NCBI RefSeq assembly: GCF_000306255.2
Contig: NZ_AKWY02000027.1
Location: 1-23,359, forward strand
From: Leptospira noguchii serovar Panama str. CZ214
Lineage (GTDB): Bacteria > Spirochaetota > Leptospiria > Leptospirales > Leptospiraceae
DNA length: 23,359 nt
Direction of reading: 5' to 3'
Shown here: positions 9,018-16,961 of the stretch, piece by piece
Layout: the number at the start of each line of letters is the position of its first letter
Position numbering within the stretch: position 1 is the first letter of the stretch
The notes under the pieces: generated by a model
Database searches by the model: none
Told to the model about the DNA's origin: nothing
The model's input: the letters and a program-made list of their open reading frames with translations, nothing else
Translations under genes and position numbers: made by a program

Positions 9018-9260
9018 TTGTCAAACATGGCCGATAAAAATGATAAGGTGAAGCAAAGCGCACCTGGAAAATATTATATTGATAATAGTTGTGTTCCTTG
9101 TAACGACTGTTTGGAAGAAGCGCCTATGCTTCTTAAATATACAGAAGATGAATCTAAAGTTTATTTTCATAGACAACCCGCAACTCCCGAAGAAGAAATC
9201 GCCGCTAGAAAGGCATTGGAAATTTGTCCTGTCGAAGCCCTTGGAGACGATGGGGAATAA
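9018..9260 (+). CDS. small ferredoxin, single Fe-S cluster
   Basis: 80 residues from TTG 9018, or 77 from ATG 9027. Cys25-x2-Cys28-x2-Cys31 followed by Cys70-Pro in EICPVEAL is the ligand set of monocluster [4Fe-4S] ferredoxins (C-x2-C-x2-C ... C-P). The acidic C-terminus and the PATPEEEIAARKA helix before the last ligand are also typical. It would be a soluble electron carrier in the cytoplasm. It is divergent from the GMC/Tat operon with only 78 bases between the genes, so shared regulation is possible; that it serves the GMC enzyme is conjecture. The start codon is ambiguous, as described for the site at 8997. Confidence 0.85.
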   Translation: MSNMADKNDKVKQSAPGKYYIDNSCVPCNDCLEEAPMLLKYTEDESKVYFHRQPATPEEEIAARKALEICPVEALGDDGE

Positions 9261-9401
9261 ATTTTTATTTCAGATTCAACAAGAATAATAATTATTCATC
9301 TTTTAAAAATTTCTAATTTTTAATGACCATAAAATCTAGAGAAATATAAAGATGAAACTCAAGTTTAAAAAAATCCAATAATTTTACTCGAAACTATAAT
9401 A

Positions 9402-9485
9402 GAGTTGTTTAAAAATTAATTCGCCACTTAGTTTTTGTTTTATAAAAAGGGTCCATTGAAACAGTTTTATTGGTTGTCATAAAAA
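9402..9485 (+). repeat. A-family MITE-like element, copy 3, right end lost
   Basis: The left end GAGTTGTTTAAAAATTAATT and the core (TCGCCACTTAGTTTTTG, GTCCATTGAAACAGTTTTAT) match copy 1. After about 9480 the sequence leaves the family and the right inverted repeat is absent. TA borders the left end (9400-9401). Confidence 0.65.
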
Positions 9486-9837
9486 CTGATTTGGGTGCAA
9501 GAGATTCGATATTTTATTCTGTAGTTATCGATAGGATAAACTTTTATGATTTCATCAGGTAAAAATTTTTTCGATTTTAATTCTTAAAAATTTCTATAAA
9601 AAATTTGTCTCAAAATCTAGAAAGAAATTGGTTATAATCATTTTAGTAGGTTCATTATAAAACGTAGATACTCACAAATCACGTTGTTTTGGGCAGTCTT
9701 ATTGTTTTTAAATGCTTATGGAAGTCCTACAATCCTATGTTTTGAGATAGATTCTTAGTTCCTAAACTCCGTCTACGAATAAAAGACCCAATAACAAACC
9801 AACTTCGATTAAAAATTTACGAATTTAACCAAAATAA

Positions 9838-9857
9838 AAACGCAAAAATATGCGTTT
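9838..9857. promoter_or_regulatory. palindrome upstream of the kinase
   Basis: AAACGCA (9838-9844) and TGCGTTT (9851-9857) are exact complements around a six-base loop, 41 bases before the proposed kinase start. It may be an operator or a hairpin in the leader. A related half-site pair (TTACGCA ... TGCGTAA) lies at 12213-12234 downstream of the regulator gene. Confidence 0.3.
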
Positions 9858-9898
9858 CATCTCCGTAATGAATTGTTTTTTATAAAATCGTACCCAAT

Positions 9899-11458
9899 TT
9901 GAGAAAATCGACGGTATATAGATTGAGTGAATTTAAAATTCAATTGGCTGATTTTTATAAATTTTTAATTGAAAGAAGTCCGGAACTAATTTGTTTTCAT
10001 GATCCGAACGGAATCTTTCTTTATGTCAGTCCTGCCGTTACTTCTATGTTAGGTTATCAACCGGAAGAATTGATCGGTAAAAACCCATACGACTACTTTA
10101 ACCCTCTTGATAAAAAAAGGATTTTTGCAAATTCTCATCAACCGGTTTTAGAAGGGAAGAAACGAGAACAAGTAGAATACCAATTCCTCAGAAAAGATGG
10201 AAAATACGTTTGGTTACAGACAATCACACAACCAATTTTTGACGATCATGGAAATGTGACTGCTCTTCTTGCAACTACTCGAGAGTATTCGGGATTGAAT
10301 ACGATTTTAGAAGCTTCAAAAAATAAACAGGCTTTAGAAGAGGTTCGTCTTTCTGAAGAAAAATTTTTCAATGCGTTTTATTATTCTGGCATTGGTATGG
10401 CACTTGTTTCTTTAGAAGGAAAATGGTTAGAAGTAAATTCGAGTCTTTTAGATATAATCGGTTATTCCAGAGAAGAAATTTTGAAACTTACGTTTCAAGA
10501 TATAACACACTCGGATGATCTTACCACAGATCTAAGTCTTTTACAGGAAACATTAGAAGGCAAACGAGATAGTTATAGAATGGAAAAGAGGTACTTTCAT
10601 AAAAACGGAAGTGTTATCTGGGTTTTATTGGTGGTGTCTATTGTAAGAGATTCACAAAAGAATCCGTTATTTTTCATTTCTCAGATTCAAGATATTAGTG
10701 ATCGTAAAAATATGCTTTCCGCGTTGATAGAAAAGAATGAAACACTTCAAGCTCTGAGTAATCACTTGGCGGAAAGAAATTCTCAATTAGAAGAATTTAA
10801 CCAAATCGTTTCTCACAACCTGCGTTCTCCTATTGGAAATATATTTACTCTTACTACTATGCTCTGCGAGAAATACGGCACGGACAAAGATCAGCTTTTT
10901 CAATCTTTGGAAACGAGCGTAAAAGATTTAATGACCACGTTGAACGACATAGTGGAAGTGATCAAAATTCGAAAAAATCGAAATGTAGATAAACAGATGA
11001 TTCTGTTTAAAGATGCATTTTATAAGGTTCAAAATTTTCTTTCTGCTCAGATTCAGGAAATGAATGTGGAGATTCGAACTGATTTTAATGAGGCTCCTGA
11101 AGTTTTTTATTCGAAAGTTTATCTGGAAAGTATATTATTGAATCTATTGAGCAATGCCTTAAAATACTCCGATCCGAATAAAAAATCGGAAATTTCTTTC
11201 GTCTCATTTATTGAAGATAAAAAGATCTTTTTGGTCGTGCGGGACAACGGCTTAGGAATTGATCTTAGAAAATACGGCCACCAAATCTTTAAAATGAACA
11301 AAACGTTCCATCGAGAAAAAGAAGGCCAGGGTATCGGGTTATTTATGACGAAAAATCAAATAGAATCTCTTGGGGGCGAAATAACGGTTGAAAGTTCTCC
11401 CGGTAAAGGTACATCTTTCCTCATTAATTTCAATAAATACAATGATTTCGAACAATAG
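9899..11458 (+). CDS. PAS-PAS sensor histidine kinase
   Basis: 519 residues from a TTG at 9899; a second in-frame TTG lies at 9923. There is no ATG and no clear ribosome-binding site, so the start is uncertain by a few codons. Domains in order: PAS 1 (about 20-130, FLIERSPELICFHDPNG start), PAS 2 with PAC (about 152-272, ending FISQIQDISDRK), a coiled linker, a HisKA-type dimerisation helix with the phospho-acceptor His306 in VSHNLRSPIGN, and an ATPase domain with N-box NLLSNALKY (415-423), G1 DNGLGID (449-455) and G2 GQGIGLF (476-482). No transmembrane segment or signal peptide is seen, so it is a cytoplasmic sensor; no cofactor-binding residue can be named in the PAS domains. The regulator gene follows directly. 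Confidence 0.92.
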   Translation: MRKSTVYRLSEFKIQLADFYKFLIERSPELICFHDPNGIFLYVSPAVTSMLGYQPEELIGKNPYDYFNPLDKKRIFANSHQPVLEGKKREQVEYQFLRKDGKYVWLQTITQPIFDDHGNVTALLATTREYSGLNTILEASKNKQALEEVRLSEEKFFNAFYYSGIGMALVSLEGKWLEVNSSLLDIIGYSREEILKLTFQDITHSDDLTTDLSLLQETLEGKRDSYRMEKRYFHKNGSVIWVLLVVSIVRDSQKNPLFFISQIQDISDRKNMLSALIEKNETLQALSNHLAERNSQLEEFNQIVSHNLRSPIGNIFTLTTMLCEKYGTDKDQLFQSLETSVKDLMTTLNDIVEVIKIRKNRNVDKQMILFKDAFYKVQNFLSAQIQEMNVEIRTDFNEAPEVFYSKVYLESILLNLLSNALKYSDPNKKSEISFVSFIEDKKIFLVVRDNGLGIDLRKYGHQIFKMNKTFHREKEGQGIGLFMTKNQIESLGGEITVESSPGKGTSFLINFNKYNDFEQ

Positions 11459-11462
11459 TAAT

Positions 11463-11852
<390 letters not shown>

Positions 11853-11955
11853 GTTAATATCAATTCCCGAATAAGAAAAAATTTTCTAAACGTCAACAGG
11901 TGTATTCAAAATACGAACTTTGTTCCGCTTGTTATAGATTAACGTGAGTTCGATG

Positions 11956-12007
11956 TAAGAAAACCTGGGCGAATCCGGCTGCCATAAGCAGCCGGACGGG
12001 TTCTTAG
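11956..12007. other. GC-rich two-part hairpin, possible structured RNA
   Basis: Inner stem CCGGCTGC (11975-11982) with GCAGCCGG (11988-11995), loop CATAA, perfect. Outer arms TAAGAAAACC (11956-11965) and GGGTTCTTA (11998-12006) pair with a small bulge and an interior loop. It stands out in AT-rich surroundings. It could be part of a repeat, a processed 3' structure or an attenuator; there is no T-tract after it. Confidence 0.35.
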
Positions 12008-12068
12008 TTCTGGTCAATAAATTGTATATAGGAACGTTATACGACTTATCGTCGTAGATTTCAATTTA

Positions 12069-12180
12069 GAACGCGATGCATTGAGTTTCCAGAAGTGAGA
12101 CGCTGAGTTTGAGAGAGCGTTCTGCTGAGTTCCCCCGCATCGATCCCTTTCGCGTTAATTCACGTTAGATTAAGGGCGAT
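12069..12180 (+). repeat. C-family GC-richer repeat, copy 2
   Basis: Contains GAACGCGATGCATTGAGTTT, GAGACGCTGAGTTTGAGA, GCGTTCTGCTGAGTTCC and CGCATCGATCC in the same order as copy 1. CGATGC near the left and GCATCG in the right part are complementary. TTCACGTTAG at its right edge also occurs at the edge of copy 3. Confidence 0.65.
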
Positions 12181-12212
12181 GCCAATCTTACGGAAAACAG
12201 AATTATGTGGAC

Positions 12213-12234
12213 TTACGCAATTCTATATGCGTAA
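12213..12234. repeat. inverted repeat TTACGCA/TGCGTAA
   Basis: Perfect seven-base arms (12213-12219, 12228-12234) around an eight-base AT spacer. It may be a small hairpin or a remnant of an element end; no function is indicated. Confidence 0.3.
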
Positions 12235-12432
12235 TTTAGAATATAATTTTAGGTATCAATTTTTGGAATATAGATTTAATAGTAAATTTTATAAATCATA
12301 CTAAAAAATATTCTTTGTAAAACTACTTTTTGAAGGAAAGTGAGAACGACTTGAGTTTTTTAGAATTATTGAAAGTTTCACTGCGAAACCTGGATTTGTG
12401 AGAGTTTCCACATTTTATTTTTTGAGGTAAAA

Positions 12433-12791
12433 TTAGGTATTATAAAACTCGTGCATTAAAATAGGTTTTTTGTATTTGGTGAAAAACCATCCTAAAAAAG
12501 CGCCGATCGGTAAAGTGATCCAACCGTAGAAAATTAAACTCCACAAAATACCTATTGAAACAACAAAAACCCAACAAAGAATTTAATGGAGGTTCATTAT
12601 TTAGATTTTTAATATTCAAAATCCAATATTTTCGAATAAAATAGTAAAATGTAAGATGATGGAAGAGAATCACAATTCCAAGAAGAATTCCTCTTGTGAT
12701 TTCGTAATTTCCAGTTTTCTCTACGAAAATTTTCCAGATCACGTAGGTGCGAAAAATGCTGCCAAGGTAGAATAAATCGGGAAAGTTTCAT
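12433..12791 (-). pseudogene. frameshifted small membrane-protein gene
   Basis: On the minus strand an ATG at 12791 has a canonical GGAGG five bases upstream, yet its frame soon runs into non-membrane sequence and stops by 12609. Shifting frame just after the start gives a hydrophobic protein: FPDLFYLGSIFRTYVIWKIF, then a membrane span in GILLGIVILFHHLTFYYFI. A second shift at about 12575-12590 continues with VFVVSIGILWSLIFYGWITL and a tail ending KKPILMHEFYNT at a TAA (12433-12435). Together these make one coherent protein of about 118 residues with three to four membrane spans, cut by two frameshifts. A GTG at 12742 could still start the middle piece. I do not recognise the family. Sequencing error at both sites is an alternative. 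Confidence 0.5.
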
Positions 12792-12810
12792 AACTGCCTC
12801 CGGTTGGCGG

Positions 12811-12879
12811 TTAACTGCGACTTATGATCCCTACAACCAATCCTATTATTGAACAGATTATTGCTAATATTAAACTCAT
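12811..12879 (-). CDS. 22-residue hydrophobic peptide ORF
   Basis: ATG at 12879 on the minus strand, preceded by TAAGGAAA, opens a 22-codon frame: MSLILAIICS, then a Gly/Ile/Val-rich stretch and the end IISRS. It is one continuous membrane helix with a basic C-terminus. The TAA (12811-12813) lies 19 bases before the ATG of the broken membrane-protein gene, so the two may have formed one transcript. Small single-helix proteins are common in bacteria, but this may also be a relic or chance; there is no homology evidence. Confidence 0.35.
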   Translation of the reverse strand: MSLILAIICSIIGLVVGIISRS

Positions 12880-12943
12880 TTTCCTTATTTTATAGAGATC
12901 AGTAATTAGTAACTATAAATAAAGAATCCAAAATTCTGTTTCT

Positions 12944-13013
12944 ACAAGCTATCTCAAAAATATCTTAGAATTCGACATTTTAAGCAAAGGTAAAGTATTC
13001 TTGAAATAGCTTC
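12944..13013 (+). repeat. B-family inverted-repeat element, copy 1
   Basis: Left end ACAAGCTATCTCAAAAATAT, core TTCGACATTTTAAGCAAAG and right end GTATTCTTGAAATAGCTT, the complement of the left end with a few mismatches. It matches copies at 15190 and 15977. It lies 44 bases downstream of the icd stop codon. Confidence 0.65.
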
Positions 13014-13056
13014 TTATCCAGTTGTCTTGAAATTTATGTATGGATCGATTATTTGA

Positions 13057-14523
13057 TCATTCTCCTTGTCCTAAAGAAAAGGCCCTTTTTCCATTAAAGT
13101 AATAAAGGTTTTCTGTTTTGATTGTATCAAAACCGGCAGAGTTTAACTTTAAAAGAAGTTCCGCCACTTGTTTGTGAGAAATTGGATGGTAGGAAGGATC
13201 TTCTTGTTTGATCAGTGCATTTTTGCTTACAAATCTACATCTCCAGTGATCGATCAAAAATGTTTCCGGTTGCCCGTCGGGATAAACTTTGACTCCTCGA
13301 TTAGTGATAATTTTTAACATGAGATCATCTGAAATCGATTTGAGTTTATTTCCGAGTTCGTTCGGATCACTTCCGATCCAATCCAGAAAAATATCTACCC
13401 CTACTAAATCTTTTTTTTGAACGGCTCTTTTATATTCAGGAATTATAATTTTCTTAGCCTTTCCGAAAGAAACCGGTTTGAACTTTTCGGGAAGATGTCC
13501 TAAATTTCCGATTACCGCGTCGGAAAATTCTTTGGTTCCCACCTTGATTCTACTGACACCCGGTTTAAAAATGTCTCCGGTATGAATTCCTTCTTCGATG
13601 GTCAAAAGCCATGCGTTATTTATTTTTGCAGCGATATCCGGTTGTCCAATATGAACGAGCATCATCACCGCAGCATTGAGTAAGCCGGATGGATTTGCTA
13701 GATTTTTTCCTGCTATGTCCGGAGCAGAACCGTGGATTGCTTCAAACATGGAAACAATTTCTCCGATGTTGGAAGAACCTGCCATTCCTACTGAACCCGC
13801 GATCTGAGCGACTATATCGGAAATAATATCTCCATATAAATTCAAAGTAACTACTACGTCGAAATTTTGAGGTCTGTCTGCTAAGTTAGCCGCACCTATA
13901 TCTATGATTTGAGAATTTGCTTCGAGGTCTGGATATTCTTTGGCTACTTCTTTGAAGATGTCATGAAACAGTCCGTCTGTTTGTTTCATAATATTATCCT
14001 TTACCATCGCGGTTACTTTTTTTCTTCCGTAAGCTCTTGCGTATTCGAATGCATAACGGATGATTTTTTCGGATCCTGGATGAGAAATTAATTTAAGACA
14101 TTGAACTGTATCGTTGGTTTGTCTGTGTTCTATTCCGGTGTAAAGGTCTTCTTCGTTTTCACGGATGATTACAATATCTAGGGAGGGGTGTTTGGTTTCT
14201 ACGTATGGATAAAGTGAGAAACAGGGTCTAACGTTTGCAAATAAACCGAGGGTAGTTCTGACAGTAACGTTTAAACTTTTATAACCACCACCTTGAGGAG
14301 TTGTAATAGGTGCTTTTAGAAATACTTTGGTTTGTCTGAGGATGTCCCAAGCTTCTGGTTTGATTCCAGAAGAATGTCCTTCCTTATAAACTTTTTCGCC
14401 GATTTCGATTTCAATTGGTTCGATCTTGGCTCCGGCTGCATTTAAAATTTTAAGAGTCGCTTCCATAATTTCAGGACCAATTCCATCACCGTGTGCAATT
14501 GCGATTTTAGTTTTTTCGGACAT
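13057..14523 (-). CDS. icd: isocitrate dehydrogenase, Thermus/Rickettsia type, probably NAD-dependent
   Basis: 488 residues, longer than E. coli Icd, with the C-terminal extension (about 350-488) of the Thermus/Rickettsia class. Substrate residues are present: Ser83, Asn85, Arg89 in KSLNVTVRT, Arg99, Arg121 in RENEEDLYTG, Tyr128, Lys175 in VKDNIMK, and metal ligands Asp232 and Asp236 in LYGDIISDI. It therefore should convert isocitrate to 2-oxoglutarate in the TCA cycle. In the coenzyme site it has HGSAPDIAGKNLANPSG with Asp269-Ile270, where NADP enzymes carry Lys-Tyr (E. coli 344-345). This Asp-Ile pair is the NAD-type signature known from isopropylmalate dehydrogenase and NAD-Idh. Start: AGGAG lies six bases before ATG, and a promoter precedes it. 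Confidence 0.92.
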   Translation of the reverse strand: MSEKTKIAIAHGDGIGPEIMEATLKILNAAGAKIEPIEIEIGEKVYKEGHSSGIKPEAWDILRQTKVFLKAPITTPQGGGYKSLNVTVRTTLGLFANVRPCFSLYPYVETKHPSLDIVIIRENEEDLYTGIEHRQTNDTVQCLKLISHPGSEKIIRYAFEYARAYGRKKVTAMVKDNIMKQTDGLFHDIFKEVAKEYPDLEANSQIIDIGAANLADRPQNFDVVVTLNLYGDIISDIVAQIAGSVGMAGSSNIGEIVSMFEAIHGSAPDIAGKNLANPSGLLNAAVMMLVHIGQPDIAAKINNAWLLTIEEGIHTGDIFKPGVSRIKVGTKEFSDAVIGNLGHLPEKFKPVSFGKAKKIIIPEYKRAVQKKDLVGVDIFLDWIGSDPNELGNKLKSISDDLMLKIITNRGVKVYPDGQPETFLIDHWRCRFVSKNALIKQEDPSYHPISHKQVAELLLKLNSAGFDTIKTENLYYFNGKRAFSLGQGE

Positions 14524-14543
14524 TCTATTCTCCTAATACTTCT

Positions 14544-14572
14544 ATAACATCTGGAACGTAGAGTATGGTCAA
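14544..14572 (-). promoter_or_regulatory. probable sigma70-type promoter of icd
   Basis: Minus strand: TTGACC (14572-14567, 5/6), a 17-base spacer, then TGTTAT (14549-14544, 4/6). A start site near 14537 would give a short leader of about 14 bases that contains the AGGAG at 14534-14530. Confidence 0.45.
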
Positions 14573-14780
14573 TTCTCTTACATTAAAAAATAGAATTTAT
14601 GTTACTTGGAACCGTACAACAGAGTACCAATATTTTTTATTTAAATAGTATTTTGAGATAAAAATTCACGGTAATAAATTTAATAAGAATTAGTAAAACG
14701 AACGATTCAACTTTTATATAGAGTTCTTATCTTAACGTCTTGTAACTTGGATAACTTAACGTAAGTTTGGCCTAAGTAGA

Positions 14781-14904
14781 AAGAATTTTCTAAAAATATA
14801 CACTCCTACAATTTTAGAATTTGTTTGTAAAATTGTGATTTGCAGTAGTTCCCACATGTTAGGAATCGATCTGTAAAGTTCAAATTCTTAACTTTTTCAG
14901 AAAA
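14781..14904 (+). repeat. D-family degenerate repeat, copy 1
   Basis: Contains AAGAATTTTCTAAAAATATA, CTCCTACAATTTTAGAATTT, GTGATTTGCAGTAGTTCCCA and ATCGATCTGTAAAGTT. The first three blocks recur at 18799-18870 and the last two at 19039-19157. Confidence 0.55.
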
Positions 14905-15041
14905 ATGAAGTATGGATTCCTTATATTGAACTCATATTAATTTAGTTTTGTACAAATTGTTTTGAGTTTTAGAAAAATTATATAAGTTCTTAACATTTTG
15001 AAATTTTACAAATTGAAGTGAGTAAAAAATGCAAAAGAGAT

Positions 15042-15160
15042 TATTACTACTCGGATGTATGAAAATAATATTATGATGACTTACATCGAAAGTTAGAATA
15101 TAGAAATTCCTTATAAAAAAGCCGACAATTCCAGGTTAGACGCAACTTTTGAGCTACATC
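15042..15160 (+). repeat. E-family degenerate repeat, copy 1
   Basis: Two blocks, ATTACTACTCGGATGTATG with GAAAATAATATTAT, and AATTCCAGGTTAGACGCAAC with TTTTGA, about 50 bases apart. Both occur in the same order and spacing at 22275-22398. Confidence 0.55.
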
Positions 15161-15189
15161 TTTGGTAAAATCGCCATTAATTTTAGGTA

Positions 15190-15264
<75 letters not shown>

Positions 15265-15460
15265 TCCGAATAATAGAACAAGTTCTAAGAGTTGTTGTTG
15301 AGATTTAAGAAGAATTTGAACTGAAATTTGATAGTTTCAAAATACAAGTCTATCGATCAGAAAGTATTTAACGTAAGTTTGGCGCAAGGTAAGCTAATTT
15401 AAGATAAACTTCAAATTCAAACTGGACATTTATCGATAAGTAAAAAAGAAATAAAGATGA

Positions 15461-15643
15461 TTATTCGATTTCGAAATCTGCTTCCGAATCTACTAGAAAC
15501 TCTTCTTTAGAATAAATCAGTTCCATAACGTCGTCCATCCAATCTGGGGTGCCGTGATTTGGATCTCCAAAAGGATCATTTTTTCTGTATTGTTTCATGA
15601 TTTCACTGTGTTTTTGAAGTTGTTCCCTTGTGCTTGCGTTCAT
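15461..15643 (-). CDS. small hypothetical protein, 60 residues
   Basis: Start taken at ATG 15643; a TTG two codons upstream (15649) is possible. It is a soluble, acidic protein with a helical start (STREQLQKHSEIMKQYRK), a Pro/Asp/Gly turn (DPFGDPNHGTPDWMDD) and an acidic end (DSEADFEIE). Its amino-acid composition is balanced, unlike the spurious AT-rich ORFs around it, which supports its being real. The only Shine-Dalgarno-like sequence (AAAGGA) is too far upstream, about 26 bases. The family is unknown, and it stands alone between repeat-rich regions. Confidence 0.55.
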   Translation of the reverse strand: MNASTREQLQKHSEIMKQYRKNDPFGDPNHGTPDWMDDVMELIYSKEEFLVDSEADFEIE

Positions 15644-15796
15644 ATTCAAATTGTCGGTTAAAAAAATCCTTTCATAACAGGTTTTAGAAAATAATTAATA
15701 ATTTCTTTCCAAAAAGTACAACTAAAAAAATTGATTCATTTTAAAATATTCTAAATTTTAAACAAAATTTATCGTCATCGAAATTTAGAGATACGG

Positions 15797-15892
15797 GAGT
15801 TGTTTAAAAATTAACTTTCTTCCGTTTCTTTTATTAATCCGAATCAATAAAACCGTTTTGTTAAAAGTAAATTTGAATTTTTTTAACAACTT
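15797..15892 (+). repeat. A-family MITE-like element, copy 4 (decayed)
   Basis: Ends GAGTTGTTTAAAAATTAA and TTTTTTTAACAACTT are recognisable inverted repeats. The core has diverged, retaining AAACCGTTTTGTTAAAAG. It is the most degenerate copy. Confidence 0.5.
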
Positions 15893-15976
15893 TAAAGAGT
15901 ATTGCGAATTTGATCGAAAAAGTCCGTTTGAGCGCAGAATTCTATAGAGTTATCAGTAAATAAGATCTTTGTTTTG

Positions 15977-16050
15977 TTACAAGTTATCTCAAAAATATCT
16001 TAGAGTCAGTATTTTAAATAATAGTAAAGTATTTTTGAGATGAGTTTTAG
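15977..16050 (+). repeat. B-family inverted-repeat element, copy 3
   Basis: Left end TTACAAGTTATCTCAAAAAT, core GTCAGTATTTTAAATAATAG, right end GTATTTTTGAGATGAGTTTT. The ends match copies 1 and 2 and the length is about 74 bp. Confidence 0.65.
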
Positions 16051-16142
16051 AGAATCTGTTATCAGTAAAATAATGGATAAGATCGTTTGTTTACTCACTT
16101 CTATCAAATTGAGTGCCTAAATATTGATCACAAAAGCATTGT

Positions 16143-16294
16143 TTCACGTTAGTTTCAATAGAATTCAATGTGAGAGTGGAACTCAACAGAATGCTAAAGT
16201 ATTTCACTTCTTGAATTCCGATCCTTAGAGAGGCTTCGCTGAGTTTTACGAGTCGCTCTGGAAACTCAATGCCACGCTCTACAAATCGCGTTCT
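16143..16294 (-). repeat. C-family repeat, copy 3 (inverted, longer)
   Basis: Read on the minus strand it gives AGAACGCGAT, GGCATTGAGTTTCCAGAG, AAACTCAGCG and, later, AGCATTCTGTTGAGTTCC. This is the same block order as copy 2, with extra sequence in the middle. Confidence 0.55.
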
Positions 16295-16495
16295 GTAAAT
16301 AAATTGAAACTAAAGACGAAATATTGTATTATATTTCTTTCATGTAATTTATTGATTGGGGTTGAAAGCACGGCCTGCAAAGTGGATTTGCCTAAATGTT
16401 CTTTCACTAAATTTACAGGATTGAATAGAACGGATTGGATTAGGTTTCTTATTGTGTAGCTCTTGAGTGGTATTCGATTGACAAACTCTATTATA

Positions 16496-16523
16496 CAAAG
16501 AGAAGTTTTGAGGCTCCTCTTTG
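16496..16523 (-). terminator. possible terminator of argG-coaD-ndk
   Basis: CAAAGAGAAG and CTCCTCTTTG form a ten-base stem with one mismatch and an eight-base loop. The hairpin lies 16 bases after the ndk stop. On the minus strand no clear T-tract follows, so the call is moderate at best. Confidence 0.35.
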
Positions 16524-16538
16524 ATTTGTAGATTCGTT

Positions 16539-16952
16539 TTAGAATAGTTCGTTTCCTTTAAAAAAGAAAGAAATTTCCAAGGCGGCGTTGTCATCCGAAT
16601 CAGAACCGTGAACCGCATTGGCTTCCTTACTTTCCGCATAAAGAGCTCGAATGGTTCCAGAGGCGGCTTCTTTTGGATCAGTAGCTCCGATTACTTCTCT
16701 CCAATGAAGAACTGCGTTATCTCTTTCAAGAGCAGCGGCTACGATCGGACCGGAAGACATGTAGTTGCATAAGTCGTTGTAAAACGGACGAGCAGAATGC
16801 ACTTTATAAAATTGTTTAGCATCTTCGAGAGATAACTTTAAGTATTTTAAACCTAGGATTTTGAATCCTTCTTTTTCGATTCTAGAGAGAATATTTCCGA
16901 CGTGTTTGTTTTTAACTCCGTCTGGTTTTATCATGATGAACGTTCTGGACAT
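16539..16952 (-). CDS. ndk: nucleoside-diphosphate kinase
   Basis: 137 residues, the usual length for the enzyme that transfers phosphate from ATP to other NDPs through a phospho-His. Visible are [11 protein letters not shown] (4-14), the substrate-binding Lys9, [18 protein letters not shown] (52-69, Kpn-loop region), [18 protein letters not shown] (89-106), and the active His115 in NAVHGSDS. It is preceded by AAGGA and lies nine bases after the coaD stop, so it is the third gene of the minus-strand operon argG-coaD-ndk. Cytoplasmic; nothing unusual. Confidence 0.97.
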   Translation of the reverse strand: MSRTFIMIKPDGVKNKHVGNILSRIEKEGFKILGLKYLKLSLEDAKQFYKVHSARPFYNDLCNYMSSGPIVAAALERDNAVLHWREVIGATDPKEAASGTIRALYAESKEANAVHGSDSDDNAALEISFFFKGNELF

Positions 16953-16961
16953 TTTTTTTCC

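Larger units (their letters stand above)
9261..9898. other. intergenic region before the histidine kinase
   Basis: 638 bases, AT-rich, no credible ORF. It holds a truncated A-family copy (9402-9485) and a small hairpin-forming palindrome (9838-9857) close to the kinase start. A GAATAAT-A-ATTATTC palindrome at about 9283-9297 may be a weak stop signal after the ferredoxin gene. Nothing else was recognised. Confidence 0.6.
11853..12432. other. intergenic region with structured elements
   Basis: 580 bases after the response regulator with no credible gene. It contains a GC-rich hairpin (11956-12007), a small hairpin TACGAC-TTATC-GTCGTA (12040-12056), a C-family repeat (12069-12180) and a palindrome (12213-12234). 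The last 200 bases are AT-rich with nothing recognised. Confidence 0.6.
15650..16538. other. gene-poor region with A, B and C repeats
   Basis: 889 bases with no credible gene. In order: a decayed A copy (15797-15892), a B copy (15977-16050), a long inverted C copy (16143-16294), and a hairpin that may end the argG-coaD-ndk transcript (16496-16523). A 96-codon frame at 16349-16639 runs into ndk in another frame and is not credible. Confidence 0.6.

Noticed and set aside
9079..9288. 69-codon plus-strand frame in the ferredoxin gene
   Set aside because: Alternative frame of the ferredoxin, which has the intact Cys ligand set.
16349..16639. 96-codon minus-strand frame
   Set aside because: It uses another frame of ndk for about 100 bases and then repeat-adjacent DNA; its composition is not protein-like.
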